Source: Faecalibacter bovis (GTDB lineage Bacteria > Bacteroidota > Bacteroidia > Flavobacteriales > Weeksellaceae). Taken from it: 64,000 nucleotides of DNA. The notes beneath the pieces were generated by a model. The model was not told where the DNA came from, ran no database searches, and was given only the letters and a program-made list of their open reading frames with translations. How positions within the stretch are numbered: the first letter of the stretch is position 1; every line of letters starts with the position of its first letter. Below, piece after piece: positions 52,155-61,655 of the stretch. Location: assembly GCF_017948305.1 (NCBI RefSeq), contig NZ_CP072842.1, positions 536,001-600,000 of the forward strand. The letters are read 5' to 3'. A program made the position numbers and the translations under genes.

Positions 52155-54692
52155 ATGAAAAAGTCAATTTTATATATCTCAACTGCTTTTGCTTTTACAT
52201 TCAGTACGTTTGCAACAGCACAAATAATGACTCAACCACCGAGTTATAACGAAAATCAAAAAGATCCTTTAAAAATTTATCGCGCCGAAGAAGAACGAAT
52301 TAATAATTTAGTTCATACTAAATTGGATTTAAAGTTCGACTATGCAAAACAGCACGCTTTAGGAGAAGCTTGGATTACGTTAAAACCTCATTTTTATGCA
52401 ACAAATAAATTAACATTAGATGCTAAAGCTATGTTGATTCATGAAGTTGCTTTAGTCCAAGGAACAACAAAAAAGAAATTAAACTTTTCTAATGATGATA
52501 ATCAATTATATATTGATTTAGATAAAGAATACAAAAAAGACCAAGAATATACGGTTTACATCAAATATACAGCTCGTCCAAACGAAGTTAAACAACAAGG
52601 AAGTGCAGCTATAAGCGATGCGAAAGGGTTATATTTTATCAATCCTGATGGTTCTGAACCTAATAAACCAACACAAATTTGGACTCAAGGAGAAACTGAA
52701 GCATCTTCTTGTTGGTTCCCGACAATTGATAGTCCAAATCAAAAAACTTCGCAAGAAATTTATTTAACTTATCCTGATAAATACGTTTCCTTATCAAATG
52801 GTTTACTAAAATCTTCGAAAAAAAATTCGGACGGAACAAAAACTGATTATTGGAAATTTGATTTCAAACATGCTCCTTATTTGTTTTTCGTTGGTATCGG
52901 AGATTATGCCGTTATCAAAGATAAATGGAAAAATATAGAGGTGGATTATTTTGTGGAACCTGAATACAAAGATTACGCAAAAGATATTTTTGGAATGACT
53001 CCAGATATGATTACGTACTTTTCTAATTTATTAGATTATCCGTATCCATGGGACAAATACCACCAAATGACGGCACGCGATTACGTTTCTGGTGCAATGG
53101 AAAATACTGGTGCAGTTTTATTTTATGATGCTGTTCAGCAAAAACCAGGACAATTAATTGATGAAAATACTGCTGAAGCGATTATAGCGCATGAATTATT
53201 TCACCATTGGTTCGGAGATTTAGTCACTACCGAAAGTTGGGCAAATTTAACGGTTAACGAATCTTTCGCTAATTACTCAGAATACTTATGGTTTGAGCAT
53301 CGTTATGGAAAAGAATTCGCTGATAAACATCGTTTTGAAGATATTAGAGGGTATAAAATGGGAGACAATTTTGAAAAAAAATTAGTTCGTCCACATTATA
53401 ATTCTCGCGAAGATATGTTTGATGCTGTATCTTACAACAAAGGTGGAGCAATATTACACATGTTACGAAATTTCTTAGGTGATGAAGCTTTTTTTAAAGG
53501 GTTAAATCACTATTTAGTTTCCAATAAATACAAAGCTGCAGAATCTGTTCATTTACGTTTAGCGTTAGAGGAAGTTTCTGGTCGAGATTTAAATTGGTTC
53601 TTTAATCAATGGTTCAATTCCAACGGTCATCCAAAATTAACAATTGCTTACGATTACAATGCCACAACTAAAAAAGTTAAGGCGACGGTAAAACAAGATC
53701 CAAAATTAATGTTCGAATTTCCAATTGCTTTCGACGTTGTCGAAAACGGAATTGCTAAACGTCATTATGTTTGGGTAGGAAAATCTGTAGAAAATTCATT
53801 TGAATTTGATGCTACTAAAAAGCCTGATGTAGTAATTCCTAATGCTGATCAAGTTTTATTAGCTGATATTAATGATAACAAATCTATTGAAGAATTTATT
53901 GCACAATATAATGCTGGTAAAGGTCAATTCGACACGCGTCGTTTAGCTGTTGAAGCTTTTATTAACGCACAAGCTACCAACCCTAAAGCATTAGACGCAT
54001 TAGTCCATGCATTAAGTGATTCATTCCACGGAATTAGAAGTATCGCCATTCAAGGTTTAGATCCGAAATCTCCAAAAACGATGGAGAAAGCGAAAGCTAA
54101 ATTGTTAGAAATCGCTGCAAAAGATCCAAAAACTAAGACTCAAGGAGATGCATTAGAACTTCTAAATACCGCAGATATTTTTGATCAAACAGTATTTACA
54201 ACAGCTTCACAGAGCAAATCTTTTCGCGTTCAAGGTGCAGCAATTGCTGGAATTTTAAAACAAAATCCAAGTGCAATCCATCAATTTAATACCATTAGTG
54301 ATGATGTTATAAAATCTAGTGACGCTTTGGTTACGCAATTTTTACCGTTATGGATTAAAAATAATCAATTAGATAAAGCTAAGTTAATTGGAGAAAATGC
54401 TGCATTTTACGAATTATTAAAGTTTCAAGATCCTGCTGCTGGAAAAACTTACGAAGAAGCATTCAAATGGATAATGTCTAATGATACCGCAGAAGCAACT
54501 TCCTCTATTACAGCTACATTTACACGTTATTACAGCTATTTTAAAAATGAAAATCCGATGATTTCAAATTTAATTAAGCAAACTGCAACTAAAGGATTAG
54601 CTTTAAAAGTAGAAGCATTAAAAAAACAAAATAACAAATCGATAGAAAAACAGGTTAACGCATTAAAAAATGCTATCGATAAAATGAAATAA
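52155..54692 (+). CDS. M1-family zinc metallopeptidase (aminopeptidase N-like)
   Basis: The 845-residue secreted protease has a signal peptide (to about residue 24, ending FATAQ). The N-terminal beta domain leads to the M1 catalytic domain: exopeptidase motif SGAMENTGAVLFY (about 312) and zinc motif HELFHHWFGDLVTTESWAN (about 345) with the third ligand Glu in NESFANYSEY. The C-terminal domain (560-845) is helical and HEAT-like. It removes N-terminal residues from peptides, probably in the periplasm or outside. Short spacing to the lipoprotein gene upstream suggests co-transcription. A GCGA-loop terminator follows. Confidence 0.94.
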   Translation: MKKSILYISTAFAFTFSTFATAQIMTQPPSYNENQKDPLKIYRAEEERINNLVHTKLDLKFDYAKQHALGEAWITLKPHFYATNKLTLDAKAMLIHEVALVQGTTKKKLNFSNDDNQLYIDLDKEYKKDQEYTVYIKYTARPNEVKQQGSAAISDAKGLYFINPDGSEPNKPTQIWTQGETEASSCWFPTIDSPNQKTSQEIYLTYPDKYVSLSNGLLKSSKKNSDGTKTDYWKFDFKHAPYLFFVGIGDYAVIKDKWKNIEVDYFVEPEYKDYAKDIFGMTPDMITYFSNLLDYPYPWDKYHQMTARDYVSGAMENTGAVLFYDAVQQKPGQLIDENTAEAIIAHELFHHWFGDLVTTESWANLTVNESFANYSEYLWFEHRYGKEFADKHRFEDIRGYKMGDNFEKKLVRPHYNSREDMFDAVSYNKGGAILHMLRNFLGDEAFFKGLNHYLVSNKYKAAESVHLRLALEEVSGRDLNWFFNQWFNSNGHPKLTIAYDYNATTKKVKATVKQDPKLMFEFPIAFDVVENGIAKRHYVWVGKSVENSFEFDATKKPDVVIPNADQVLLADINDNKSIEEFIAQYNAGKGQFDTRRLAVEAFINAQATNPKALDALVHALSDSFHGIRSIAIQGLDPKSPKTMEKAKAKLLEIAAKDPKTKTQGDALELLNTADIFDQTVFTTASQSKSFRVQGAAIAGILKQNPSAIHQFNTISDDVIKSSDALVTQFLPLWIKNNQLDKAKLIGENAAFYELLKFQDPAAGKTYEEAFKWIMSNDTAEATSSITATFTRYYSYFKNENPMISNLIKQTATKGLALKVEALKKQNNKSIEKQVNALKNAIDKMK

Positions 54693-54714
54693 TTATATAT
54701 TTTTATATATTTAT

Positions 54715-54746
54715 AAAGCTATTCTCGCGAGGGAATAGCTTTTTTA
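54715..54746 (+). terminator. Rho-independent terminator with GNRA-type loop
   Basis: A stem AAAGCTATTC (54715-54724) / GAATAGCTTT (54733-54742), extended by T-G and C-G pairs, closes a GCGA tetraloop. A T-run follows. Confidence 0.9.
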
Positions 54747-54763
54747 GCCTTATAAAGTAACAT

Positions 54764-55255
54764 ATGATGAAACTTATAGTAGCCAAAGCAAGCAATAATG
54801 TTATTGGAGATAATAACAACTTAATTTGGCATTTACCTAACGACTTAAAACATTTTAAGAATTTAACTACGGATCACCCTATTGTAATGGGACGTAAAAC
54901 TTACGAATCTTTAGGAAGACCTCTTCCAAATCGAACTAATATCATCATCACACGAGATAAAAATTTTAAAGATGACAAAGTTGTAATTACTCATTCTTTA
55001 AATGAAGCTATTAAAAAAGCTGAAGAGATTAACAACGATTTTTTTATCATTGGTGGCGGAGAAATCTATAAACAATCGATGCTTTTAGCTGACGAATTAT
55101 ACATTACAGAAGTTCATCACGAGTTTGAGGGTGATACTTATTTCCCAGAAATAGATGAAGAGAAATTTGAAGAAATTAGTCGTGAAAATCACGTTAAAGA
55201 CGAAAAACACGAATATTCTTATTCCTTTGTAACTTATAAACGAATCGAAGATTAA
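54764..55255 (+). CDS. folA: Dihydrofolate reductase
   Basis: The 163-residue enzyme regenerates tetrahydrofolate with NADPH; it is the trimethoprim target. Residues in order: LIVAKASNNVIGDNNNLIWHLPNDLKHF (active-site loop with catalytic Asp and Trp; given in part), PIVMGRKTYESLGRPLPNRTNIIITR (NADPH site), IIGGGEIYKQSM and a C-terminal YSFVTYKR. Two adjacent ATGs (54764 and 54767) are both possible starts. It complements thyA, which makes dihydrofolate. Confidence 0.96.
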   Translation: MMKLIVAKASNNVIGDNNNLIWHLPNDLKHFKNLTTDHPIVMGRKTYESLGRPLPNRTNIIITRDKNFKDDKVVITHSLNEAIKKAEEINNDFFIIGGGEIYKQSMLLADELYITEVHHEFEGDTYFPEIDEEKFEEISRENHVKDEKHEYSYSFVTYKRIED

Positions 55256-55263
55256 GCTTTTAA

Positions 55264-55677
55264 TCAGTTAAATAGTTCTATCGGAATATTTCTTAAAATC
55301 CCAAATAATAGGATGATTACTATAATTACAATTAAGAAATATTTATTGGCAAGAAATGGTAAACGAACTGATTTATCAAAAATAAAATTATAAATCAGAA
55401 GTGCAATTACAACCAAAATCAGTGGAGAAAACAGAACAAATAATGCATTAAAACGGAAAGCTTCTGCAATTTCTAAATGTAATAAATGATGTATTGCTCT
55501 TTGTGTTCCACATCCTGGACAATCAATATTGAATAAAAAATTTGACGGACAACGCAAAAAAAATGAATTATTATCCGAAGGATTATTCTGATAAAAGTAA
55601 AAAATTAATGCTCCACCTAATAAAAGGATGGAGCATATTTTTATTAAAATATTTTTATTTCTTTTTGCTGATTCCAT
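55264..55677 (-). CDS. DUF2752 membrane protein
   Basis: The 137-residue protein has three membrane spans (about residues 11-28, 70-98 and 112-135). The central CPSNFLFNIDCPGCGTQRAIHHLLH motif with its CPGCGxxRA signature places it in DUF2752, a small membrane family of Bacteria with Cys-rich loop and unknown function. The conserved Cys may bind metal or heme or form disulfides. It lies convergent to folA (8 bp between the ends), with no hairpin between, and 92 bp from the nucleoside permease gene. Confidence 0.85.
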   Translation of the reverse strand: MESAKRNKNILIKICSILLLGGALIFYFYQNNPSDNNSFFLRCPSNFLFNIDCPGCGTQRAIHHLLHLEIAEAFRFNALFVLFSPLILVVIALLIYNFIFDKSVRLPFLANKYFLIVIIVIILLFGILRNIPIELFN

Positions 55678-55736
55678 AACCTTATTGAGGTTTAAAACTA
55701 CAATAAAACTTCTAAAGAATCAACTCGCTATAAATT

Positions 55737-55766
55737 AAAAGGAAGGTTAAATAACCTTCCTTTTTT
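55737..55766 (-). terminator. Rho-independent terminator of the nucleoside permease gene
   Basis: A perfect 9-bp stem GGAAGGTTA (55741-55749) / TAACCTTCC (55752-55760), plus flanking A/T pairs, closes on a 2-base loop. On the minus strand a T-run follows. Confidence 0.88.
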
Positions 55767-55769
55767 ATA

Positions 55770-57146
55770 TTAATGTGAAATATTTTCAACTGCTTTTGGA
55801 TCGTGTTTATGTTTAAACAATACTGCGAAAAATACAGCAATTATTAAAGCATAAATTGCAAAAGAAATCCAGATGTTATGCCAATCTTTAAACATTAAAG
55901 GATTATCAAAAACACCATTAGAAATTGTAATTCCTCTTTCTTTTACAAAATCAATCATTAAATTATTGTCTGGAGTTGTATCTAAAAATTGAGCTAACTC
56001 TGATGTGTTATTGAAAGATTTCGTGAAGTATTTATCAATTAACCAACCTGAAGTTAAACTTCCAAAAACTGCTCCGAATCCGTTTGTCATCATCATAAAT
56101 AAACCTTGAGCTGATGATCTCATTTTAGAATCAGTTGTCGTTTCAACAAATAATGATCCTGAAATATTAAAGAAATCGAAAGCCATTCCGTAAACGATAC
56201 ACGATAAAATAATCATCCATAAATTTCCAGCCGGATCTGAGAATCCTAATAAACCGAAACGTAAAACCCATGCTAACATCGAAATTAACATCACGTTTTT
56301 GATACCGTATCTTTTAAGGAAAAATGGAATTGCTAAAATAAATAATGTCTCAGAAACTTGAGAAATAGACATGATAATTGTAGAATACTTTACAACAAAA
56401 GAATCTGCATATTTAGGAAAATGTTTAAACTCGTCTAAGAAAACATCACCATAAGCATTTGTTAATTGTAAAGCTCCACCTAAGAACATTGCGAAGATGA
56501 AGAATAATGCCATTTTGTAATTCGCAAATAATTTAAAGGCATCTAAACCTAAAATTTGTGTTATACTTGCGTTCTCGTCAATTGTTTTTTGTGGTTTACA
56601 AGGAGGCATTGTGAAGAATGCGTATAAACCTAAAACTGCTGCTGCAACACCTGCAATGTAAAATTGCACTTCTGTTGCTTTATTTCCTGTTAGATTCGTA
56701 ATCCACATTGCTACGATAAATCCGACAGTACCCCATACACGAATCGGCGGGAAATCTTTTACAACATCGTAATTATTCGATTTTAAAACCGTATATGAAA
56801 TCGAATTGTTTAATGCAATTGTCGGCATATAACATGCCATTGCTAAAAGCATCACCCAGAAAAAAGTGTTTGGATCTGCAACTTGCGGAATATAGAAAAG
56901 TACCGCTGCATATGCGATATGAAGAACTCCATAAAGCTTTTCAGCATTTACCCATCTATCTGCAATAATACCTGTAATAGTTGGCATAATTAATGAAGCA
57001 AAACCCATTGTTGCGAAAATCAACCCAAATTTTGTTCCATCCCATTGTTTTGTTCCAAACCAATAGTTGGCGATTGTAATTAACCATGCACCCCATACAA
57101 ATAGTTGCAGGAAGTTCATTATTGTTAGTCTAATTTTTAAAGACAT
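55770..57146 (-). CDS. Nucleoside:H+ symporter (NupG-like MFS permease)
   Basis: The 458-residue protein has 12 predicted membrane spans. The N-terminus MNFLQLFVWGAWLITIANYW and the early segment FATMGFASLIMPTITGIIADR with ADRW are typical of the nucleoside:H+ symporter family (NupG/XapB). KDFPPIRVWGTVGFIVAMWI (about 130) and RSSAQGLFMMMTNGFGAVFG (about 345) are other family motifs. It imports nucleosides by proton symport. It follows the bifunctional-nuclease gene by 20 bp on the same strand. Confidence 0.9.
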   Translation of the reverse strand: MSLKIRLTIMNFLQLFVWGAWLITIANYWFGTKQWDGTKFGLIFATMGFASLIMPTITGIIADRWVNAEKLYGVLHIAYAAVLFYIPQVADPNTFFWVMLLAMACYMPTIALNNSISYTVLKSNNYDVVKDFPPIRVWGTVGFIVAMWITNLTGNKATEVQFYIAGVAAAVLGLYAFFTMPPCKPQKTIDENASITQILGLDAFKLFANYKMALFFIFAMFLGGALQLTNAYGDVFLDEFKHFPKYADSFVVKYSTIIMSISQVSETLFILAIPFFLKRYGIKNVMLISMLAWVLRFGLLGFSDPAGNLWMIILSCIVYGMAFDFFNISGSLFVETTTDSKMRSSAQGLFMMMTNGFGAVFGSLTSGWLIDKYFTKSFNNTSELAQFLDTTPDNNLMIDFVKERGITISNGVFDNPLMFKDWHNIWISFAIYALIIAVFFAVLFKHKHDPKAVENISH

Positions 57147-57166
57147 AATTGTATAAAAGAGATTAT

Positions 57167-57790
57167 TTAGTTTCTAAGATTTTCGATTTCATCACGAAGG
57201 CGAGCAGCTAATTCGTAATCTTCGTTCATTACTGCTTTTTTCATCTCTTCTTCTAATTCGTCTTTTGTCCAGTCCGAAAAATCAGAAGAAGTAGCTTCAT
57301 CGTCGATCAAATCAATTTCATCATCGATATCATCTAAAGCACGTTGAATATTTTCGTCTTCTTCCTGCATAATATCCAAATGGATACCTGCTTTTTCAAC
57401 GACATGATCATAAGCGAAAATAGGAGCGTTAAAACGAACAGCCAATGCGATTGCATCCGAAGTACGCGAATCTATTTCAGACCGTTCTCCATCAGTATTT
57501 ATAAAAACAATGTTTGAATAAAACACGCCATCTTCTAACTTGTAAATGTAAACTGATTCTACATCAATTTTATATGCTTCGCCAAGACTAACAAATAAAT
57601 CGTGCGTTAACGGACGTGGTGGAGTTATATCTTTTTCTAATGCTAATGCAATTGATTGTGCTTCGAAACTACCAATAATAATTGGTAATTTTCGAAATCC
57701 CGATTCCTCCTCAAGAATTAAAGCGTATGCACCAGTCTGTGTTTGACTGTATGAAATACCTTTTATTACTAAGCTGATTAAATTGTTCAT
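57167..57790 (-). CDS. Bifunctional nuclease family protein (DUF151 plus UVR motif)
   Basis: The 207-residue protein has an N-terminal DUF151/BFN domain (residues 5-130: GAYALILEEESGFRKLPIIIG, SIALALEKDITPPRPLTHDL, SRTSDAIALAVRFNAPIFA), an acidic linker (135-165) and a C-terminal UvrB/UvrC-like motif (about 168-205: DELEEEMKKAVMNEDYELAARLRDEI). Archetypal BFN proteins have RNase and DNase activity in other organisms; that activity has not been shown for the Bacteroidota form. Its -7 element ends about 8 bp from the start codon. Confidence 0.85.
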   Translation of the reverse strand: MNNLISLVIKGISYSQTQTGAYALILEEESGFRKLPIIIGSFEAQSIALALEKDITPPRPLTHDLFVSLGEAYKIDVESVYIYKLEDGVFYSNIVFINTDGERSEIDSRTSDAIALAVRFNAPIFAYDHVVEKAGIHLDIMQEEDENIQRALDDIDDEIDLIDDEATSSDFSDWTKDELEEEMKKAVMNEDYELAARLRDEIENLRN

Positions 57791-57797
57791 TTGGGCG

Positions 57798-57805
57798 TAA
57801 AGTTA
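57798..57805 (-). promoter_or_regulatory. Possible promoter -7 element (TAACTTTA) of the BFN gene
   Basis: TAAAGTTA on the plus strand reads TAACTTTA on the coding strand, one base off TAnnTTTG, 8 bp from the ATG at 57790. The transcript leader would be very short. Confidence 0.35.
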
Positions 57806-57840
57806 TCAAAAAATGATGAAATATTAAAGATGTTTTAACA

Positions 57841-57877
57841 CATAAAAAAATCCGAACCAATTGATTGGTTCGGATTT
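57841..57877 (-). terminator. Rho-independent terminator of the etf operon
   Basis: A perfect 14-bp stem (57848-57861, core TCCGAACCAAT; 57864-57877) with a 2-base loop is followed on the minus strand by a T-run. Confidence 0.92.
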
Positions 57878-57907
57878 ATATTATTTTATAGATATTACTT
57901 CTTTAGA

Positions 57908-58867
57908 TTAAGCAACACCTTTTAATTTTTTAACCTCTTCGATTAACTTTGGAACAACCTCGAAAGCGTCTCCAACAATACCGTAATCAGCAGCTTTAAA
58001 GAAAGGAGCTTCTGCATCATTATTAATTACAACAATCGTTTTAGAACCGTTAACTCCAGCTAAATGCTGAATGGCTCCTGATATACCAATTGCGATGTAT
58101 AAATTTGGTGCAATTGCTTTACCCGTTTGCCCAACGTGCTCAGCGTGAGGTCTCCATCCGATATCAGCAACAGGTTTAGAAGATGCTGTAGCAGCTCCTA
58201 ATAATTGTGCTAATTCTTCAATCATTCCCCAATTTTCTGGTCCTTTTAATCCACGACCTGCAGAAACTACAATTTCAGCTTCTTTCAAGTCTATTGCTCC
58301 TGTTTGAGCAACTTCTACACCAGTTACTTTTACTTTTGCATCTGCATCAGAAATTGATACTGAAACTGATTCTTCCGAACCAGCAACTGCATTTTCCTTA
58401 GCTCCGAAAGAGTTTTGTAATAAAGTAATAACTGCTTTTCCAGTTACTGCAACTGTTTCGATTCCTTTTCCTGAGAATGCTTTACGAGCAACTGTAAAAG
58501 GAGCAAAAGTTGTAGGAGCTTTTTCTACATTAGTAACTAATGAAGCACCTAATTTTAATGCTAATAACGGAGCAAAAGATGCACCATCGTTAGTTGAAGG
58601 AACAACAACAACTTCACCAGCAGCTAATTCAGCAACTGCTTTAGCGTATGCGTTAGCATCAAAGTTTTTTAAAGTTGAATTTTCTACTTTTAAAACTTTT
58701 GTAGCTCCATATTTATATAATTCTTCTGAAGAATCTGTTACGTTAAAAGCGATAGCTGTAACTGTATCACCAGCTACATCTGCAATTGCTTTAGCATAAG
58801 CAACTGCTTCTAATCCTGCTTTTTTATATTTTCCGTCATGAGATTCTGCGTAAACAAAAATTGCCAT
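57908..58867 (-). CDS. etfA: Electron transfer flavoprotein subunit alpha
   Basis: The 319-residue subunit pairs with EtfB to carry electrons from acyl-CoA and other dehydrogenases to the respiratory chain. The N-terminal half is divergent (VYAESHDGKYKKAGLEAVAY). The C-terminal FAD-binding domain is clear: SAGRGLKGPENWGMIEELAQ, GAATASSKPVADIGWRPHAEHVGQTGKAIAPNLYIAIGISG (in part, about 225-265), and GTIVGDAFEV-like segment. The gene is 25 bp downstream of etfB and ends at a long-stem terminator. Confidence 0.95.
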   Translation of the reverse strand: MAIFVYAESHDGKYKKAGLEAVAYAKAIADVAGDTVTAIAFNVTDSSEELYKYGATKVLKVENSTLKNFDANAYAKAVAELAAGEVVVVPSTNDGASFAPLLALKLGASLVTNVEKAPTTFAPFTVARKAFSGKGIETVAVTGKAVITLLQNSFGAKENAVAGSEESVSVSISDADAKVKVTGVEVAQTGAIDLKEAEIVVSAGRGLKGPENWGMIEELAQLLGAATASSKPVADIGWRPHAEHVGQTGKAIAPNLYIAIGISGAIQHLAGVNGSKTIVVINNDAEAPFFKAADYGIVGDAFEVVPKLIEEVKKLKGVA

Positions 58868-58892
58868 TTTTAATAGTTTTTAAGATTGATTA

Positions 58893-59639
58893 TTAGATAG
58901 CTTTTGCTTCTTCGTGTAATAAACGAACTAATTCTGCAACGTTATCTTTATCTACTAAAGTAACATTTCCACGAGAAGCAGGTTTTTCATAACCTACAAC
59001 TTCTACACTTGTAGATGTAGCTTCTGGAGCAACAACTGTGATTTGTTTAGATCTTGCTTGCATAATTCCACGCATGTTAGGAATTCTTAAAGCAGCTTCA
59101 TCAACTAAACCTTTTTGTCCTGCAATTACTGCTGGTAAAGCAACTTCTACGTTTTCTTTTCCACCATCAATTTCGCGAACAGCTTTAGCTGTAGAACCTT
59201 CTACTTCTAAACCAATACATCCATTTACAAAACCATAATCTAATAATCCTGCAACTAGTCCTGGTACTGCACCTCCATTATAATCTATAGACTCTTTACC
59301 TGTTAAAACGATATCATAACCACCTTCTTTAGCAGCTTTAGCAATTTGTGTTGCAACAAAGAAATCATCACGAGCATCTGCATCAATACGAATACCATCG
59401 TTTGCACCGATAGCTAATGCTTTACGCATAACAGCATCTACTGACGCATCTCCAACAGTTAAAATAGTAACTGTAGCTCCTGCTTTTTCTTGTAATTCAA
59501 CCGCTTTATTTAAGCTGAATTCATCGTGCGGGTTAATAACAAATTGAACACCGTTTTTATCAAACGATTTTCCATCTCCTGTGAAGTTGATTTTAGCTGT
59601 AGTATCTGGTACACTACTAATACAAACTAATATCTTCAT
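58893..59639 (-). CDS. etfB: Electron transfer flavoprotein subunit beta
   Basis: The 248-residue subunit forms a heterodimer with EtfA. Family motifs: KILVCISSVPDT at the N-terminus, VINPHDEFSLNKAVELQEK (about 32), LTVGDASVDAVMRKALAIGA and the C-terminal loop RIPNMRGIMQARSKQITVV (about 185), the recognition loop that docks partner dehydrogenases. AMP-binding Gly-rich segments are present. It is the first gene of the etfBA pair. No exact TAnnTTTG element is visible in the 66-bp gap to tatC. Confidence 0.95.
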   Translation of the reverse strand: MKILVCISSVPDTTAKINFTGDGKSFDKNGVQFVINPHDEFSLNKAVELQEKAGATVTILTVGDASVDAVMRKALAIGANDGIRIDADARDDFFVATQIAKAAKEGGYDIVLTGKESIDYNGGAVPGLVAGLLDYGFVNGCIGLEVEGSTAKAVREIDGGKENVEVALPAVIAGQKGLVDEAALRIPNMRGIMQARSKQITVVAPEATSTSVEVVGYEKPASRGNVTLVDKDNVAELVRLLHEEAKAI

Positions 59640-59705
59640 AATTTTGGGTTTATTTCTTTATTGTAAATTTAATTAATTTATTTTATTATGTAAGCATAAT
59701 AAAGA

Positions 59706-60539
59706 TTATTTCTTAACGATCTCTCTCGACTCTGCTTCTAATTGATTATTATACACTCTATTTGACACTAAAATACTGAATTCATACAATATCCAAAGTG
59801 GAATAGTAACCAAAATCATACTATACAAATCATTAGGTGTAATTGCAGCTGCAATTACCAACACAACTATAAACGCATGTTTTCTATATGTTCTTAAGAA
59901 CATTGGCGTTAGAACACCAATACTTGTTAAGAAATAAACAAATACAGGTAATAAAAACATTAATCCCATTGATAATAATAATTGTACAAACAAGTCGATA
60001 TAACTTGGTAATGTCCATGTATTACCTACATTAAATGGATCATATGTGAATAAAAATTGTGTACAAAGAGGAATCAACAAAAAGTAACTGAATAAAACTC
60101 CTAATATAAAAAAGAAGGAAACAGCTAAAATTGTAGCTCCTGCATATTTTCTTTCAGAATCTTTTAAAGCTGGACTAATAAATTTCCATAACTCATAAAT
60201 AATATATGGAATTGCTAAAATTACTCCACAAACAATAATTGCAAAAAATTGAGAGGTAATTTGTCCTGATGGATTAAGATTGGTTAAATCTTTTGAAATA
60301 TCAAATGATTCTTTATAAATCACACCAAATCCAGTTAATTGACCAAATGCATTAAACCAGTCAAAAGTTGGAAATGTTGATTTTAAAGGAGCCATAATTA
60401 CATATTCGACCAATTCGTCCCAAAAAAAAGCAACACCAATTGATGTTAAAACAACAGCAATAACAGAACGAATTAGATTTCCTCTTAATTCTCCTATATG
60501 TGCTAAAAAAGACATGTCTGTTTTTCCGCTTGCCGCCAT
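59706..60539 (-). CDS. tatC: Sec-independent protein translocase TatC
   Basis: The 277-residue inner-membrane core of the Tat pathway exports folded, often cofactor-containing proteins. ATG at 60537-60539 (MAASGKTDMSFLAHIGELR) was chosen over a TTG at 60548. The signature SFLAHIGELRGNLIRS at the N-terminus recognises the twin-arginine signal. Six membrane spans follow, with FFILGVLFSYFLLIPLCTQFLF and the conserved FGLSFELPV-like segment replaced by LMFLLPVFVYFL. It is adjacent to kdsD (1 bp apart, no overlap with this start); TatA is not in this window. Confidence 0.92.
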   Translation of the reverse strand: MAASGKTDMSFLAHIGELRGNLIRSVIAVVLTSIGVAFFWDELVEYVIMAPLKSTFPTFDWFNAFGQLTGFGVIYKESFDISKDLTNLNPSGQITSQFFAIIVCGVILAIPYIIYELWKFISPALKDSERKYAGATILAVSFFFILGVLFSYFLLIPLCTQFLFTYDPFNVGNTWTLPSYIDLFVQLLLSMGLMFLLPVFVYFLTSIGVLTPMFLRTYRKHAFIVVLVIAAAITPNDLYSMILVTIPLWILYEFSILVSNRVYNNQLEAESREIVKK

Positions 60540-60540
60540 A

Positions 60541-61506
60541 TTATTCAATTCCTTCGTTTAAAATTGAGTGAATATCTAGAATACCAAAATAATTGTCATT
60601 TTCATCTACAACAACTAATTGGCCAATACTATTCTGTCTTAATGTATCTAAAGCAACGCGTGCTTTTTCATCTTTATTAATCGTTTTAGGCGACATTGTT
60701 GCAATATCTTTAGCTGTTAACGTACTAAAATCCTGATATTTTAACAACATACGACGTAAATCACCATCAGTAACAACTCCTAGAATTTTTTCATCTTCTA
60801 AAACAACTGTAATACCATGTTTACCAGATGTCAAAGAATTAATAACATCAACTATAGAAGAATCTGGATTTACAAACGGACGTTTATTTGGATCAACAAT
60901 ATTTTCAACTGTCCAAAGCAATCTTTTTCCTAATGCTCCACCCGGATGAAATTTCGCAAAATCTTCCGATTTAAATTGACGCATTTTCATTAAAGCAACC
61001 GCCAAAGCATCACCCATAACCAGTTGTGCTGTTGTAGAAGAAGTTGGTGCTAAATTTACCAAGCATGCTTCTTTAGAAACGTTAACGTCTAAAACAATAT
61101 CTGAATTTTTAGCTAATTCTGATTTTAAATTTGCCGTTAAACCAATTAAACAAGATGAATATTGTTTTAAAATAGGAGCTAAATAAGTAATTTCGGGCGT
61201 ATTTCCACTTTTAGAAATACAAATCACAACATCTTCCTTTTGCAACAATCCTAAATCTCCGTGAATTGCTTCCGAAGCATGTAAGAATTGTGATGGAGTT
61301 CCTGTCGAGTTTAAAGTCGCAACCATTTTATTCGCAATATGTGCACTTTTCCCTACTCCAACAATCACCAATTTCCCTTTCGTATTATATATCGCTTGTA
61401 CCGCATCAACAAAACTATCGTTCAATCTAGATGCAATTGCTTGTAACTCTAAAATCTCTTCTTGAAAAACTTTTTGAGCTATTTCTATAAAATCTCTTCT
61501 TTCCAA
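60541..61506 (-). CDS. kdsD: Arabinose-5-phosphate isomerase, KdsD/KpsF family
   Basis: The 321-residue enzyme converts ribulose 5-phosphate to arabinose 5-phosphate, the first step to Kdo. It has an N-terminal SIS sugar-isomerase domain (residues 30-180: KLVIVGVGKSAHIANKMVATLNSTG and CISKSGNTPEITYLAP) and two C-terminal CBS domains (about 205-260 and 270-321: DGDLRRMLLKYQDF and LRQNSIGQLVVVDEND). The full length matches KdsD. No in-frame ATG exists near the start; TTG at 61504-61506 is the best start. The next Met is about 60 residues in, inside the SIS core. See findings. Confidence 0.9.
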   Translation of the reverse strand: MERRDFIEIAQKVFQEEILELQAIASRLNDSFVDAVQAIYNTKGKLVIVGVGKSAHIANKMVATLNSTGTPSQFLHASEAIHGDLGLLQKEDVVICISKSGNTPEITYLAPILKQYSSCLIGLTANLKSELAKNSDIVLDVNVSKEACLVNLAPTSSTTAQLVMGDALAVALMKMRQFKSEDFAKFHPGGALGKRLLWTVENIVDPNKRPFVNPDSSIVDVINSLTSGKHGITVVLEDEKILGVVTDGDLRRMLLKYQDFSTLTAKDIATMSPKTINKDEKARVALDTLRQNSIGQLVVVDENDNYFGILDIHSILNEGIE

Positions 61507-61655
61507 AACAAAAAGTATGTCTGTTTTTATTTTTTTCCGTATCTTTAACCTCCTTTTTTAACTCTAATTCAATGAAATAATTATTGAAGAGTTAAATCAA
61601 AGGTCAAATATAGGAACTATTTAATTTATAATATTAATTTTAGTCTTTTGTGTAG

